The notes: generated by a model not told the origin, from the sequence alone. A DNA stretch of 62,596 nt from Pseudomonas lactucae (GCF_016937615.1 NZ_JAFHKI010000036.1:1-62596); one strand, 5' to 3'. Shown: positions 46,601-55,954, numbered from the stretch's first letter. Numbers and translations: made by a program.

Positions 46601-49411
46601 TTGTTGAACGAGCCGACCTTCGCGTTTTACAACAACAAACTCCAGTTCATCATCGACAATGTCAAAGCCACGACCACCAGCCGTCTCGACGCGGTGATGA
46701 ATGTGATCTGGTCCTGCGTCGATGTGCTGGAAATCGTGCTCGCCGTGGTGACCATCCCGTTTCCACCGCTGAGCCTGGCGGTTGGCGCGGCATTCATGTT
46801 CAAGGACGCGATGCTGGCGCTGATCGCCTACACCCAGGGTGATAAGGAAGCCGCGTTCGGCCATTACCTGGCCGCACTGGCGAATGCCGCGGGCGGATTG
46901 TTGACCGACCTCAAGCCTACCTTGAGGGCACTGGGGAAATTCAATAAGTTGCCCGCGCGACCTATTTTCCGAACCGTGGAAAACAGCAACCTTATAGACG
47001 CTGTCCAGCGACTCCAACCGCCGAACCCGGCACATCCGCGGCCTTCATTTGCCGCCGCCGATATGCAGCCGGTGGTTTACAACGGTGAGACATTCTGGGC
47101 ATCACGCACAGCCGACCCCCTCGGTCGTTTTCTGTTGTACCGGTACGATGCCGTCACCCAGTCGCTACAGTCCACGGCGCGGCTGGTGAACAAGAACGTC
47201 GAGGGTAAATGGGTTCGTTCAGGCGCCAGGGGTGGGGCTCCCACCAGACCGACCGTTGCAGACACTCCTCTTGATCGTTACGAAATGCCCGAGCAGCATC
47301 GCAGGAAGATGACCCAGGTCCTGAACCCCAACTACAAAAGAGATCTGACCCAGTACTCAGAAGCGCTTGACCTTAATATCGCGCCATCGCTCGTCAGGGA
47401 AGAAATAGAATCACTGCGCCCCGTGCGTGAACGCTACCTGCTCCAGGTAGACCAGCTCACCCGCGATGCCAACCAGTACTTTAGGGACCTAGAGCCTCTC
47501 ATCCCAAGAGCGGACGTGCTCACCGTTGAACCTTCAGCGTCCCATGCTTCTATCATCGAGCAGCTTTTCAAGGAGTCAAACGGCCTGGTGATCGGCGAAA
47601 CGCACCACTCGATCGCAAGTAAGAAATTTTTGATCGACAACATGCCGACCCTCAGCCGACAAGGGGTCAAAACACTCTATGTGGAACATCTGCCTCGGGA
47701 CGTGTTCCAGGGCAAGCTCGACCAATACAACACCACAGGGGCTTCCCGTAATGTCACCGACCAGTTGAACGCGGTAGATGAGCGTTTGGCCTTGGGCAAG
47801 CACACCAAATACAGCTACAGCAGATTGTTGACTGCCGCACGTGCCCAGAAGATTCAAGTCAAAGGCTTGGACGCATCCACCAGTTATGACCTGGACGGCG
47901 CGCTGGAACTGCCCGATACCCCCTCATTTTCCCATCGTTCCAACACCCTCACCAATTTCTATTCGCACAAGGTGATTGGCATCGATACCGCACAAAAAAC
48001 CGATGAGCGATGGATAGCACTTGTAGAGCAAAAACGCACGAACACCTACCACGGCGTGCCCGGGATCGCTGATCTGGAAAAAACCGCAAGCCTGCGCATC
48101 GTTGACGTTCCGACCGGCGACCCCGTTAGCATCGGTCCAGACATTGCCGGCGACATTGCGGGAGACCCGCTGGCCAAGGCCGACTTCCGCCTCAAGCTTG
48201 AGAGTGACTACAAAAAGCCTGAAGAGCCTGGTCCCTCGACGGCTCTCCCCATCTCGGCCCAGAGCTATAGCCAATTTGACCTGCCCGCGCAATACGCTGT
48301 CATCTACCGAGAACAAATGGCCTGGCCAATCGGCAAGAGAACCTTCTTCGCTACGGCTTACATTGAAACCGTTGCGCCTAAAAGCCAGGCGCAGAATGCG
48401 TTCAAGATAAGCCGGACCAAACTGGGGACAGAGGCAGAAGCGTTCTTCAAAACCTTCATTCCCGCACCACGTACCGCTCTGGAAGGGGTGCGGGACACCA
48501 TCACCCAGACCGAATTCATTGATGCGGTCTTCAGTAAAACCAACGGCCTTGTCGTCGGTGAAAGCCATGCGGCAACGTCCAGCAAACGCTTCCTGATGGA
48601 CAATATGAAGCACTTGGCCAAGACGTCCGGCGTCAAGACGTTGTATCTGGAACATCTGACAACCGATCTTCATCAAGCATCACTGGACACGTTGCTCCAA
48701 ACGGGAAGCATGTCCAAACCCTTGAAAGAGTATTTGAAATCTCTGGATGTCGGTCATGGCGTGCCGGCAGGCAGTCGATACTCCTTCAGAACACTGGTGG
48801 AGCGCGCCAATAAATACGGGATCAGGGTCAGGGCGATTGATTGCGTGGCCAGTTTGCGCCAGGACGGGAGCCCATACTCCCGCACCGAAGTCATGAACTA
48901 TTTCGCAATGCGCACCATCCAGGCCGACCAGGTAAAACACGGTGCCCACCGCTGGGTCTCGCTGGTAGGTAGCGCACATACCAATTGGTTCCAAGGCACA
49001 CCCGGCATGGTCGACCTGATGGACGTTGTCAGTCTGCACGTGCGCGATGTCGCGCCAGTACAAGCCAAAGGCATCTCACGGGCCAGCCGTGAACTGCATC
49101 CCGAAGGCTCTACATTAGACGCTGACTTCCGGCTGGACATCGCCACACCAGGGCACACTCCCGAGCCGGCTTTCGTCGCGTTCGACAGGACGCGTCTGCG
49201 TAACATTGGCGATTACGCGGTGGAACAGACGTCGCCGACCGACGTGCGTATCCTGCATCACTCCAACTCCGGCGAGATCCTGGAAACTGCGGTGCAGTTC
49301 GATGACAAAGGCTTTTTATTCATTGACCGCTGGAATCTCAAAGAGCACCGGGCCCGCACGCTGGCCTATCTCCTGGCAGCTCTTCCTCGGGGGATGAAAC
49401 GCGTGAACTGA
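43637..49411 (+). CDS. Giant DUF6543 protein 3 with two tandem EreA/ChaN/Tiki-type domains
   Basis: 1924 residues, uninterrupted. DUF6543-type region over about 90-1000 (VLLFTPTRGLESFDSLRHLDE; LYTPGAPRDEQLKGFNSEQ). A hydrophobic hairpin lies at about 1020-1075 (VLEIVLAVVTIPFPPLSLAV). Then two related C-terminal domains. Copy A: GLVIGETHHS (Glu1321, His1323/1324), KTLYVEHL, then WIALVEQKRTNTY with Arg1467. Copy B: GLVVGESHAA (Glu1642, His1644), KTLYLEHL, then WVSLVGSAHTNWF with His1781. GExH plus a downstream His is the active-site pattern of the Tiki/EreA/ChaN superfamily found in RtxA-type and Pasteurella toxins; copy A lacks the late His. No signal peptide. SD AAGGAA before the ATG. Likely a protein-delivered toxin; mode of export unknown. 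Confidence 0.75.
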   Translation: MTTSSNTSFFFEQLKTSLNQIAQSTGLLENNGHAMESLPPELGRLKRYNEQLLLDNRQVASAAKLTYQNLAGLNLKGAAGTLLRESTHTALNARLAYLEQQAELQHKPRKNRLMDIAVEALLDEAKLKVKNSLLAPSDQALVERTVGFLPPASRPGTYALTFEYRAQNIEFAGAFVLTTLREPVRSLATDVDVGPVLLFTPTRGLESFDSLRHLDETLLQCMQSLSSRNEVLGCLPRQYQHLHTAAIWPIELSAIGPGTVTEHTYNALHAKRTQDIAYALSSERTPELSPRQLVDELDRALAACQLDLSLRLDLYTRSLQERTLLLAAPDWYRSATAAQRQQLARHFSEYEASHQETQALFGKGVSPQACARLQLLERLERDHDYDDLHPDQLIITTRRQVAGVGTYQDSHTLVELVLRGLHVDDDKPGSDFLNHSVLSYQGQSLPQQYEDLSIRYLIDLTRSLSPRLDFAEEQRRAHSQPALKQALQTTLDRRTETSNYLALLHGHITADEHEWLRGRQQNDQTLKAKTVKVHGAQLKDVMVLCRTDAQGEITRVLLYTPGAPRDEQLKGFNSEQACKDHIYVWFPAPGMPGPYPMADYLFEQVLSRFRQSLKKALHHYVQSHTQPDDIITFETMSSYADCLNHMVDFMLVTQEEEETLTTPSWLRSCSSADRQLRLTLADDAHGAEQTYQNAFKEHTRFPDFDSFLLTTAKTHLNALLGNPAGDVDPRDVWFYPSRRPTDLLADIKSFSYLELFRDGYDAFGLKHLIPLYHAFDAINRNTVIKAPAGVDLKGLTLDKAVESAKGIWIGERYVEAIKHLLINPNDPRYSERRTAVLSVQQLQMKSCALESRLCGHIATAEQRWLVQSIESLGDNSPATRQRFKIYPLQIDSHVIDGCYVFTYPNEYTLLYTPNAPDGIAFRRAKLFNYMLKNISGIIDYYCARCLLRNQLALRNFLESSKGSLPAQDPTTPGRPLYDAPEHAGTALPLLNEPTFAFYNNKLQFIIDNVKATTTSRLDAVMNVIWSCVDVLEIVLAVVTIPFPPLSLAVGAAFMFKDAMLALIAYTQGDKEAAFGHYLAALANAAGGLLTDLKPTLRALGKFNKLPARPIFRTVENSNLIDAVQRLQPPNPAHPRPSFAAADMQPVVYNGETFWASRTADPLGRFLLYRYDAVTQSLQSTARLVNKNVEGKWVRSGARGGAPTRPTVADTPLDRYEMPEQHRRKMTQVLNPNYKRDLTQYSEALDLNIAPSLVREEIESLRPVRERYLLQVDQLTRDANQYFRDLEPLIPRADVLTVEPSASHASIIEQLFKESNGLVIGETHHSIASKKFLIDNMPTLSRQGVKTLYVEHLPRDVFQGKLDQYNTTGASRNVTDQLNAVDERLALGKHTKYSYSRLLTAARAQKIQVKGLDASTSYDLDGALELPDTPSFSHRSNTLTNFYSHKVIGIDTAQKTDERWIALVEQKRTNTYHGVPGIADLEKTASLRIVDVPTGDPVSIGPDIAGDIAGDPLAKADFRLKLESDYKKPEEPGPSTALPISAQSYSQFDLPAQYAVIYREQMAWPIGKRTFFATAYIETVAPKSQAQNAFKISRTKLGTEAEAFFKTFIPAPRTALEGVRDTITQTEFIDAVFSKTNGLVVGESHAATSSKRFLMDNMKHLAKTSGVKTLYLEHLTTDLHQASLDTLLQTGSMSKPLKEYLKSLDVGHGVPAGSRYSFRTLVERANKYGIRVRAIDCVASLRQDGSPYSRTEVMNYFAMRTIQADQVKHGAHRWVSLVGSAHTNWFQGTPGMVDLMDVVSLHVRDVAPVQAKGISRASRELHPEGSTLDADFRLDIATPGHTPEPAFVAFDRTRLRNIGDYAVEQTSPTDVRILHHSNSGEILETAVQFDDKGFLFIDRWNLKEHRARTLAYLLAALPRGMKRVN

Positions 49412-49425
49412 GTTCGCTTGCCAAA

Positions 49426-49457
49426 AAGCCTCGCACTGTCAATGGCAGGCGAGGCTT
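49426..49457. terminator. Hairpin after the third toxin gene
   Basis: AAGCCTCGC (49426-49434) pairs with GCGAGGCTT (49449-49457), a perfect 9-base stem with a 14-base loop, 14 bases after the toxin stop. There is no U-run, so termination may be factor-dependent. Confidence 0.5.
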
Positions 49458-49608
49458 CGAGCGACGTTTTGTCACTGTTACCAGATCGGAAATGATGCAT
49501 ATCGCGATTGACCCTTTCTCTCGCCGCCCACTCCCTTTATCCTTCGCAACAACCTGAAACGTTTCATCTCCCCCGGTCGACCCATCTTGCTGATTATTCC
49601 CGCCCACA

Positions 49609-49624
49609 AAGACAGCGCTGTCTT
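49609..49624. promoter_or_regulatory. Perfect 16-base palindrome upstream of gcd
   Basis: AAGACAGCGCTGTCTT is its own reverse complement. It lies 163 bases before the gcd ATG in the 375-base gap between the third toxin and gcd. Apart from this and the hairpin at 49426 I see nothing in the gap. It is a candidate operator for a sugar-responsive regulator. Confidence 0.4.
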
Positions 49625-49786
49625 ACACCCAACCGCGCCTGGGGATAAATCGCCGGCCTGTGGATAACCGAGCCGCTCCACGGAAAAACCCAAAATAACG
49701 CTGAACCAAGCCCGTGCCGAATCGTCATCTACAGTGAATGAAGCACGGAGTTACACCTTTATTCCAACGTCACGGAGAAACACACT

Positions 49787-52198
49787 ATGAGCACTGATGG
49801 TGCTTCAAGCCCAAGCCGCCTGCTGCCCAGGCTGCTAGGCGTCTTGCTGCTGATCATGGGCCTGGCCCTGCTGGCTGGCGGTATCAAGCTGACAATGCTC
49901 GGCGGGTCGCTGTACTACCTGCTGGCCGGTATCGGCATCACCTTGACCGGCGTCCTGTTGCTGGCTACCCGCCGCGCGGCACTGGGCCTGTACGCACTCG
50001 TGCTGTTCGCCAGCACGGTGTGGGCACTGTGGGAGGTCGGCCTGGACTGGTGGCAGTTGGTGCCGCGTCTGGCACTGCTGTTCGCCCTGGGCATCGTCAT
50101 GTTGCTGCCGTGGTTTCGCCGCCCGTTGCTGCGTGGCCAGCCTGCCCCGTTGGGCACCGGCGCGCTGAGCGTGGCGGTGGTGTTGGCCGGCGCTGCCGCC
50201 CTCGCCAGCCAGTTCACCAACCCCGGTGAGATCAAAGGCCAACTGGACCGCGACGCGGTACCGGGCATGGCCAATGCCGCGCCATCGCAGGCCGACGGCG
50301 ACTGGAACTCCTACGGTCGTTCGTCCTTCGGTGATCGTTACTCGCCACTGGCGCAGATCACCCCGCAGAACGCGCACAAGCTGGTACCGGCGTGGACCTT
50401 CCGTACCGGCGACATCCCGGGCGCAGGCGATCCGGGCGAGACTACCGCGGAAAACACCCCGCTGAAAGTCAACGGCATGCTCTACGTGTGCACCCCGCAC
50501 AGCCAAGTGATCGCGCTGGACCCGGACACCGGCAAGGAAATCTGGCGTTTCGACCCGAAGATCAGCACCCAGGGTGCCGAGAACTTCAAGGGCTGGGCGC
50601 ACATGACCTGCCGTGGCGTGTCGTATCACGATGACGCCGCCTACGCCTCCGAACAGAGCCCGACCGGCAGCGCCAGCCCGGCCGCCGCGCCGAATGCCTG
50701 CCCTAAGCGTATCTTCGTGCCGACCGCCGACACCCGCCTGATCGCCCTGAACGCCGACACCGGCAAGATGTGCGAAGACTTCGGCGACAAAGGCCAGGTC
50801 GACCTGCGTGCCAATATCGGCAGCTTCGCCCCAGGCGGTTATTACTCCACTTCGCCACCGGCCGTGACGAAGAACCTGGTGGTAATCGGCGGTCACGTCA
50901 CCGATAACGTCTCGGTCGACGAGCCAAGCGGCGTGATCCGTGCGTTCGACGTGCACACCGGCAAGCTGGTGTGGAACTGGGACAGCGGCAACCCGGACGA
51001 CACCACACCGTTGGCCGAGGGCAAGACCTATACCCGCAACTCGCCGAACATGTGGTCCATGTTCGCCGTGGATGAAAAACTCGGCATGCTCTACCTGCCG
51101 ATGGGCAACCAGATGCCCGACCAGTACGGCGGCGACCGTACCGACGATTCCGAAAAATACGCCGCCGGCCTGACCGCGCTGGACATCGACACCGGCCACG
51201 TGAAGTGGACGTTCCAGTTCACTCACCACGACCTGTGGGACATGGACGTGGGTGGCCAACCGTCGCTGATCGACATCAAGACCGACGCCGGCGTGAAGCA
51301 GGCGGTGATGGCGTCGACCAAGCAAGGCAGCATCTACGTGCTGGACCGCGCGACCGGCCAGCCGGTGGTGCCGATCCACGAAGTGGCGGTACCTCAAGGC
51401 GCAGTGGCGGGCGACCGCACCTCCCCGACGCAACCCAAGTCCGAGCTGAACTTCATGCCGCCGCCGCTCAAAGAGCGCGACATGTGGGGCGTGACACCGT
51501 TTGACCAGATGCTGTGCCGCATCGATTTCAAATCCATGCGCTACGACGGCGCGTTTACTCCGCCATCGCTGCAGGGTTCGATCGTGTACCCAGGCAACTT
51601 CGGCGTGTTCGACTGGGGCGGCATTTCCGTCGACCCGGTGCGTCAGATCGCGTTCGTGAACCCCAGCTTCATGGCGTTCAAATCGAAACTGATCCCGGCC
51701 GCCGACATCGCCAAGCAAGGCCCGCGCGTCAGCGAAACCCAAGGCGTGCAGCCGAACAAAGGCGCGCCGTACGGCGTGATCCTCGAAGCTTTGCTGTCGC
51801 CAATGGGCCTGCCGTGCCAGGCACCGGCGTGGGGTTATGTGGCGGCGGTCGACCTGACCACCCACAAAACCATCTGGATGCACAAGAACGGTACCGTGCG
51901 TGACAGCTCGCCGGTTCCGATCCCCCTGAGCATGGGCGTACCGAGCCTGGGCGGCACCTTCACCACCGCCGGTGGCGTGGCGTTCCTCAGCGGTACCCTC
52001 GACCAGTACCTGCGTGCCTACGACGTGAAAAACGGCAAGCAACTGTGGGAAGGCCGCCTGCCGGCCGGCGCGCAAACCACCCCGATGACCTACACCGGCA
52101 AGGACGGCAAGCAGTACGTGCTGGTCGTGGCCGGGGGTCATGGTTCCCTGGGCACCAAGCAGGGTGACTATGTGATGGCGTTCAAACTGCCGGATTAA
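49787..52198 (+). CDS. gcd: Membrane-bound PQQ glucose dehydrogenase
   Basis: 803 residues. Five N-terminal membrane helices (about 12-150) anchor a periplasmic eight-bladed PQQ beta-propeller: DGDWNSYGRSSFGDRYSPL, GWAHMTCRGVSYHDD, DRTDDSEKYAAGLTALDID (region of the catalytic Asp), and ETQGVQPNKGAPYGV. It oxidises glucose to gluconolactone in the periplasm and passes electrons to ubiquinone, the first step of the direct oxidative route and the cause of gluconate-driven phosphate solubilisation in these bacteria. SD GGAGA before ATG. A strong terminator follows. Confidence 0.95.
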   Translation: MSTDGASSPSRLLPRLLGVLLLIMGLALLAGGIKLTMLGGSLYYLLAGIGITLTGVLLLATRRAALGLYALVLFASTVWALWEVGLDWWQLVPRLALLFALGIVMLLPWFRRPLLRGQPAPLGTGALSVAVVLAGAAALASQFTNPGEIKGQLDRDAVPGMANAAPSQADGDWNSYGRSSFGDRYSPLAQITPQNAHKLVPAWTFRTGDIPGAGDPGETTAENTPLKVNGMLYVCTPHSQVIALDPDTGKEIWRFDPKISTQGAENFKGWAHMTCRGVSYHDDAAYASEQSPTGSASPAAAPNACPKRIFVPTADTRLIALNADTGKMCEDFGDKGQVDLRANIGSFAPGGYYSTSPPAVTKNLVVIGGHVTDNVSVDEPSGVIRAFDVHTGKLVWNWDSGNPDDTTPLAEGKTYTRNSPNMWSMFAVDEKLGMLYLPMGNQMPDQYGGDRTDDSEKYAAGLTALDIDTGHVKWTFQFTHHDLWDMDVGGQPSLIDIKTDAGVKQAVMASTKQGSIYVLDRATGQPVVPIHEVAVPQGAVAGDRTSPTQPKSELNFMPPPLKERDMWGVTPFDQMLCRIDFKSMRYDGAFTPPSLQGSIVYPGNFGVFDWGGISVDPVRQIAFVNPSFMAFKSKLIPAADIAKQGPRVSETQGVQPNKGAPYGVILEALLSPMGLPCQAPAWGYVAAVDLTTHKTIWMHKNGTVRDSSPVPIPLSMGVPSLGGTFTTAGGVAFLSGTLDQYLRAYDVKNGKQLWEGRLPAGAQTTPMTYTGKDGKQYVLVVAGGHGSLGTKQGDYVMAFKLPD

Positions 52199-52216
52199 GC
52201 AGGGCCGGCGGTAAAC

Positions 52217-52252
52217 AAAGGCGCTACCCTCAACAGGTAGCCGCCTTTTTAA
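52217..52252 (+). terminator. Rho-independent terminator of gcd
   Basis: AAAGGCGCTACC pairs with GGTAGCCGCCTTT (one bulged base), followed by a T-run at 52247-52251. It starts 19 bases after the gcd stop. Confidence 0.85.
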
Positions 52253-52268
52253 TGGACGATGACGATCA

Positions 52269-52301
52269 AAATGTGGGAGGGGCTTGCCCCCTCCCACATT
52301 T
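52269..52301. repeat. REP palindrome
   Basis: aaatgtgggaggggcttgcc followed by ccctcccacattt, between the gcd terminator and the converging haemoglobin gene. Confidence 0.8.
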
Positions 52302-52321
52302 GAACCTTGGTGTTCAGGTGA

Positions 52322-52741
52322 CTATTGTTCGATCACTTCACCGCGCATCACCGCCAGCCGTGCGATCAGGCGGTTTTGCACCGCAACTGCAATGCCCTCT
52401 TTGTCCATTGAGGCAATCAAATCCTCCACCAGCGCATTGAAGTCACTGCGGCTGACGTTCTGGCCCTTGTGACTTTCGGCCATGCTGTCACCGGTGTAGG
52501 TACATGGCCCGCCTGCTTCGACGCAGAACTGTTCGATCAATTTGTTGCGCAAACGCTGGATATCGATGCGCCGAAAGCGTTCGACGATGCGCTCATCGCG
52601 GGCGATATTGAGCAGCATCCCTTCGACAATCCGCGTAATGCCGGGCATGGCGCCGAGATCGCGGTACAGGCTGTCGTCCTTGGGCGGTTGTTGGGCGCAG
52701 GCGCTGAGCAGCACTGCCAGCGCGATGGGTAGAACGCGCAT
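52322..52741 (-). CDS. Group I truncated haemoglobin, lipoprotein
   Basis: 139 residues. MRVLPIALAVLLSAC is a lipoprotein signal with lipobox LSAC, so the protein is exported and lipid-anchored, unlike most truncated haemoglobins. The globin part has LYRDLGAMPGITRIVEGML, RFRRIDIQRLRNKLIEQFC, CTYTGDSMAESHKG with the proximal His in ESHKG, and DFNALVEDLI. It may bind O2 or NO. Its ATG overlaps the DUF3034 stop by one base (TAATG). Confidence 0.8.
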   Translation of the reverse strand: MRVLPIALAVLLSACAQQPPKDDSLYRDLGAMPGITRIVEGMLLNIARDERIVERFRRIDIQRLRNKLIEQFCVEAGGPCTYTGDSMAESHKGQNVSRSDFNALVEDLIASMDKEGIAVAVQNRLIARLAVMRGEVIEQ

Positions 52742-53598
52742 TAGAAGCTCCCCTGCACCGACACGTAGGTGCCGTTCTGGTTGTCCAACGTGGCAATTTC
52801 TCCAAGCCGCGCGTAAGCCAATACAAACGATAAGTGCTTGTTGGGAAAGTAGCCGACGAACACATCCGCCCAATCGCTTTCACCGGCAAACGACAGGTTG
52901 TCGGGCTTTTCCCGGTATTCGACCCCCAGCGCCCAGCGCGGGTTGAACAGCACCGCCACCGAACCTTCCTTGAGCAGGCTGCGGCTGTCCCGACGATCGC
53001 CGCCGAAACCCAAAAGTCCGGTTTCGTTGGCGCGGCTGTAGCGCAGGCTGGTGTTGACCAGCACGTTGTAGCCAAACGCAGCGCCCATGAACAAACGGCT
53101 GGCGGCGAGGTAGCCTTCGACGTCACTGTCGCGCTTGGCCCCCACCAGGCTGGGGATATCGAAGTTGGTCTGGTGTTTGTATTCCAGGCCGAGGGACACC
53201 TGCGGCAAACGGTCGTAAATCACGTCGCCGAACAGCCGCACCTTCACACCCAGTACATCCTGGCCCAGGTTGTCTTCGGGCAAGTTGAGCTTATGCACCA
53301 GGTTGCCAAGGTCGAAGCGTTGGCGGGCGAAAGACACTTCGACACGGTTGTCGTAAGCCAGCGCCAAGCCGGCCACGTCCAGCCGATAGTCCGGCAGATT
53401 GACCGTGGTGGCGAACGCCGTGGCGCCCCATTCATGTTGCTCGCCGTAGCCGGTCAACACCGCCCAAGGCGTGATACCGCCGCCCGCTGAGCCCTCGATG
53501 CTGCTGGCACCGCCCGTGGCGATCAGCCGGCCGTTATCGGCCAACGCAGTGTGCAGGGTCAGCGCCCCCAGGCAGCCAACCAGAAGAGAAAGTCGCAC
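52741..53598 (-). CDS. DUF3034 family outer-membrane-like protein
   Basis: 285 residues with a signal peptide (LVGCLGALTLHTALA|DNG). It begins GRLIATGGASSIEGSAGGGI, typical of DUF3034, and alternates polar/aromatic strands through to VSVQGSF, consistent with a beta-barrel. Family function unknown. It lies nine bases after the EAL protein and overlaps the haemoglobin gene, in an exported redox/signalling operon. Confidence 0.8.
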   Translation of the reverse strand: MRLSLLVGCLGALTLHTALADNGRLIATGGASSIEGSAGGGITPWAVLTGYGEQHEWGATAFATTVNLPDYRLDVAGLALAYDNRVEVSFARQRFDLGNLVHKLNLPEDNLGQDVLGVKVRLFGDVIYDRLPQVSLGLEYKHQTNFDIPSLVGAKRDSDVEGYLAASRLFMGAAFGYNVLVNTSLRYSRANETGLLGFGGDRRDSRSLLKEGSVAVLFNPRWALGVEYREKPDNLSFAGESDWADVFVGYFPNKHLSFVLAYARLGEIATLDNQNGTYVSVQGSF

Positions 53599-53607
53599 GC
53601 CAGCTAC

Positions 53608-55954
53608 TCAATGAATCAAGGAAGTGTGCGCACTGAGGGGCAACGCCACCCAGGCTTCGAAAGCGTCGGCGCTCAAGGGCCGGCTGATCAGGTACCCCTG
53701 GGCCGTGTCGCACTGCCACCGCTCCAGCAAACGCAGGCTGTGGGCATACTCGACGCCCTCGGCGACGACCTTGAGGCCCAGGTTGTGGCTCATCTCGATG
53801 GTGGAGCGCACGATCACCGCATCTTCACTGGTTTCATCGAGGTTGCGCACAAAGGATTGGTCGATCTTCAACTCCTGCACCGGCAGGCGCTTGAGGTGAG
53901 CCAGCGACGAGTAGCCGGTGCCGAAGTCATCCACCGACAGGCTGATGCCGCAATCGCGTAACAGGTGCAGGACTTTGAGGGCTTTTTCCGGTTCACGCAT
54001 CACTGCACTTTCGGTGATTTCGAACAGCAACTGTTCGGCCGGCAAGCCATACCGGCGCAGCAAGGCCGAGACCCGATGGGCCAGTTCGTCACCGAGCAAA
54101 TCGTCCGCCGAGATATTCAGTGACAGCTGTAAATACAGGCCGCGACGGTTCCACTCGCATAGTTGACGGATGCCCTCCTCGATCACCCATTGGGTCAACA
54201 AGTGGATGCTGCCCGAGCGCTCGGCCAGGGGGATGAATTCCGCCGGCGAGACCATGCCGAACTGCGGGTGCTGCCAGCGCAGCAAGGCCTCGGCCTGGCG
54301 TACATGGCCTTGGCGAATGTCCAGTTTGGGCTGGTAATGCAGCAGCAATTGGCCTTGGCCGGGCGCGTGGCGCAGGTCGCGGATCAGGGTGATCTGGCGG
54401 CGATGCACCAGGTCGCGGCCCTGCTCATAAACCTGCAGGCGGCCGGGCATTTTCGCGGCGTCGTTCATGGCGATGGCCGCGCGTTCGAGCACGGTGTGCG
54501 GGCTTTCGCCGTCGGCCGGGTAGGCCGCGATGCCCAGGCGGCAATCCAGCGCCAGGTCGTGGCCGTTGATGCGCTGGGGGCGCAGCAGCAGTTGTTGCAG
54601 CTTGTCGGCCATGCCCACCGCCTCGTCACTGCCCGCACCTTCGAGTAACAGCAGGAATTCATCGGCGATCAGGTGCGCCAAGGTATCGCCGGGGCGCAAC
54701 ACCGCCTCCAGGCGGCGGCTGACGCCAGCAGCAATTGGTCCACCGCATCGGGCCCGGCGGTTTCGCTGGCGGCGCGCAGGTTATCGATACCCAGGTAGAC
54801 CAACGCCACCGGCCGTTGCAAGGCAATAGCACTGCCCAGGCGCTCCATGGCCAGTGCGCGGTTCGGCAGGCCGGTGAGGCTGTCGTGCAGCGCGTTATGC
54901 GCCAACTGTTGCTCACGTTCGGCGATGCCGCTTTGCATCGCATTGAACGCATTCGCCAGCAACCCCAGTTCGTCACTGCGCGCCAGGGCCACCGGCGTGT
55001 GGTAATCGCCCTGGCCAATGCGCTCGGCCGCCTGCGCCAACGTCTGCACCGGGCGCGATACGGTGCGCGCCAGCAACAAGGCGCCGATCAACGAGGCGAG
55101 CAAGGCGACCAGCGCGATGCCAAGGATCCTTTCGTCCAACGGCACAAAGGCCTGCATCGCCGCATCCAGCGGCTTTGCAGCAAAGCCAGGACCTTGCCGT
55201 CCTGATCGCTGGCCAGCACCAGGGACTGGCTGAGGAAACGCTGCGCCAGGTGATCGGTGGTGGACACCCCATGGCGTGTCGTATCGCCCTGCATCAGGGC
55301 CAGAATGCTGTCGCGCAAAACCTGCGGCTGGGTGCTGACCAACTCGCCCGGCCGATCGTGAGCAATCGCCAGGAACGACACTTCCAGGTTGCTCAACAAG
55401 CGCAACTCATCGGCAAATGCGCCGTCCATGCTAAAGCCCATCACCACCCGTGCAATCGGCAACGGCGCCAGCACCGGGGCTTCCACCAACAGGTGCGGCT
55501 GGCCTTGCAGTGGCACGATCAGCATGGCCTGGTGGTTGCGCCGGGCATCGCGCAGCGACTGATCGTATTGGAAGGTCGAGCCCTCGGGCACTTCGCTCAA
55601 CGTACTGGCGAGGACTTTGCCGTCCATGCCCAGCAGGATCACATCGCTGGCGTTGATGCGCTTGCCGTGGTTGAGCAGCACCGAGCGCATCGTCGCCGAA
55701 TCGCCGCTGGCCACCGCATCACGAAAGCCGAAGTCGGCGGCCAACAGTTGCACGCCATCGGCCAGACGTCGACCGCGAACGTCCAGCAAGCGCTCGAACA
55801 CCCGCGACCCCACCTCCAACTGAGCCAGCGCCTGGCTGCGCACCGCTGAGTTGGTGGCCGCCTTGACACTGAAATACAGCGCACCGATCACCACCAGCAA
55901 CAGCAGGATCAGGACACTGGCGACCCGCGCCTGGAAGCTACTGCGCAGTTTCAC
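53608..55954 (-). CDS. Membrane GGDEF-EAL sensor protein A, two frameshifts
   Basis: About 783 residues after repair. One N-terminal helix (VLILLLLVVIGALYFSV), a periplasmic CHASE/Cache-like sensor to about 270, a second helix, HAMP (ARTVSRPVQTLAQAAERIGQ), a GGDEF domain with the signature degenerate (HLIADEF), and EAL intact (QAEALLRW, EITESAVM, DDFGTGYSS, EGVEY). Breaks at about 55171 and 54723 each look like one lost base. Start GTG 55954 chosen because VKLRSSFQARVAS lines up without gaps with MTWRHTFQTRIAG of paralogue B; it overlaps the cupredoxin gene end. Probably a c-di-GMP phosphodiesterase. Confidence 0.8.

Noticed and set aside
49835..52297. 820-codon open frame opposite gcd
   Set aside because: Antisense of a strongly codon-biased gene; translation is His/Arg/Val-rich and shows no family motif.
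13293..52301. CRISPR array from the recurring palindromic repeats
   Set aside because: The repeats are single, widely scattered REP palindromes between genes, with no regular spacers or cas genes.
54669..55157. Stand-alone HAMP/GGDEF fragment gene
   Set aside because: It is the middle third of EAL protein A; paralogue B shows the same order in one uninterrupted frame.
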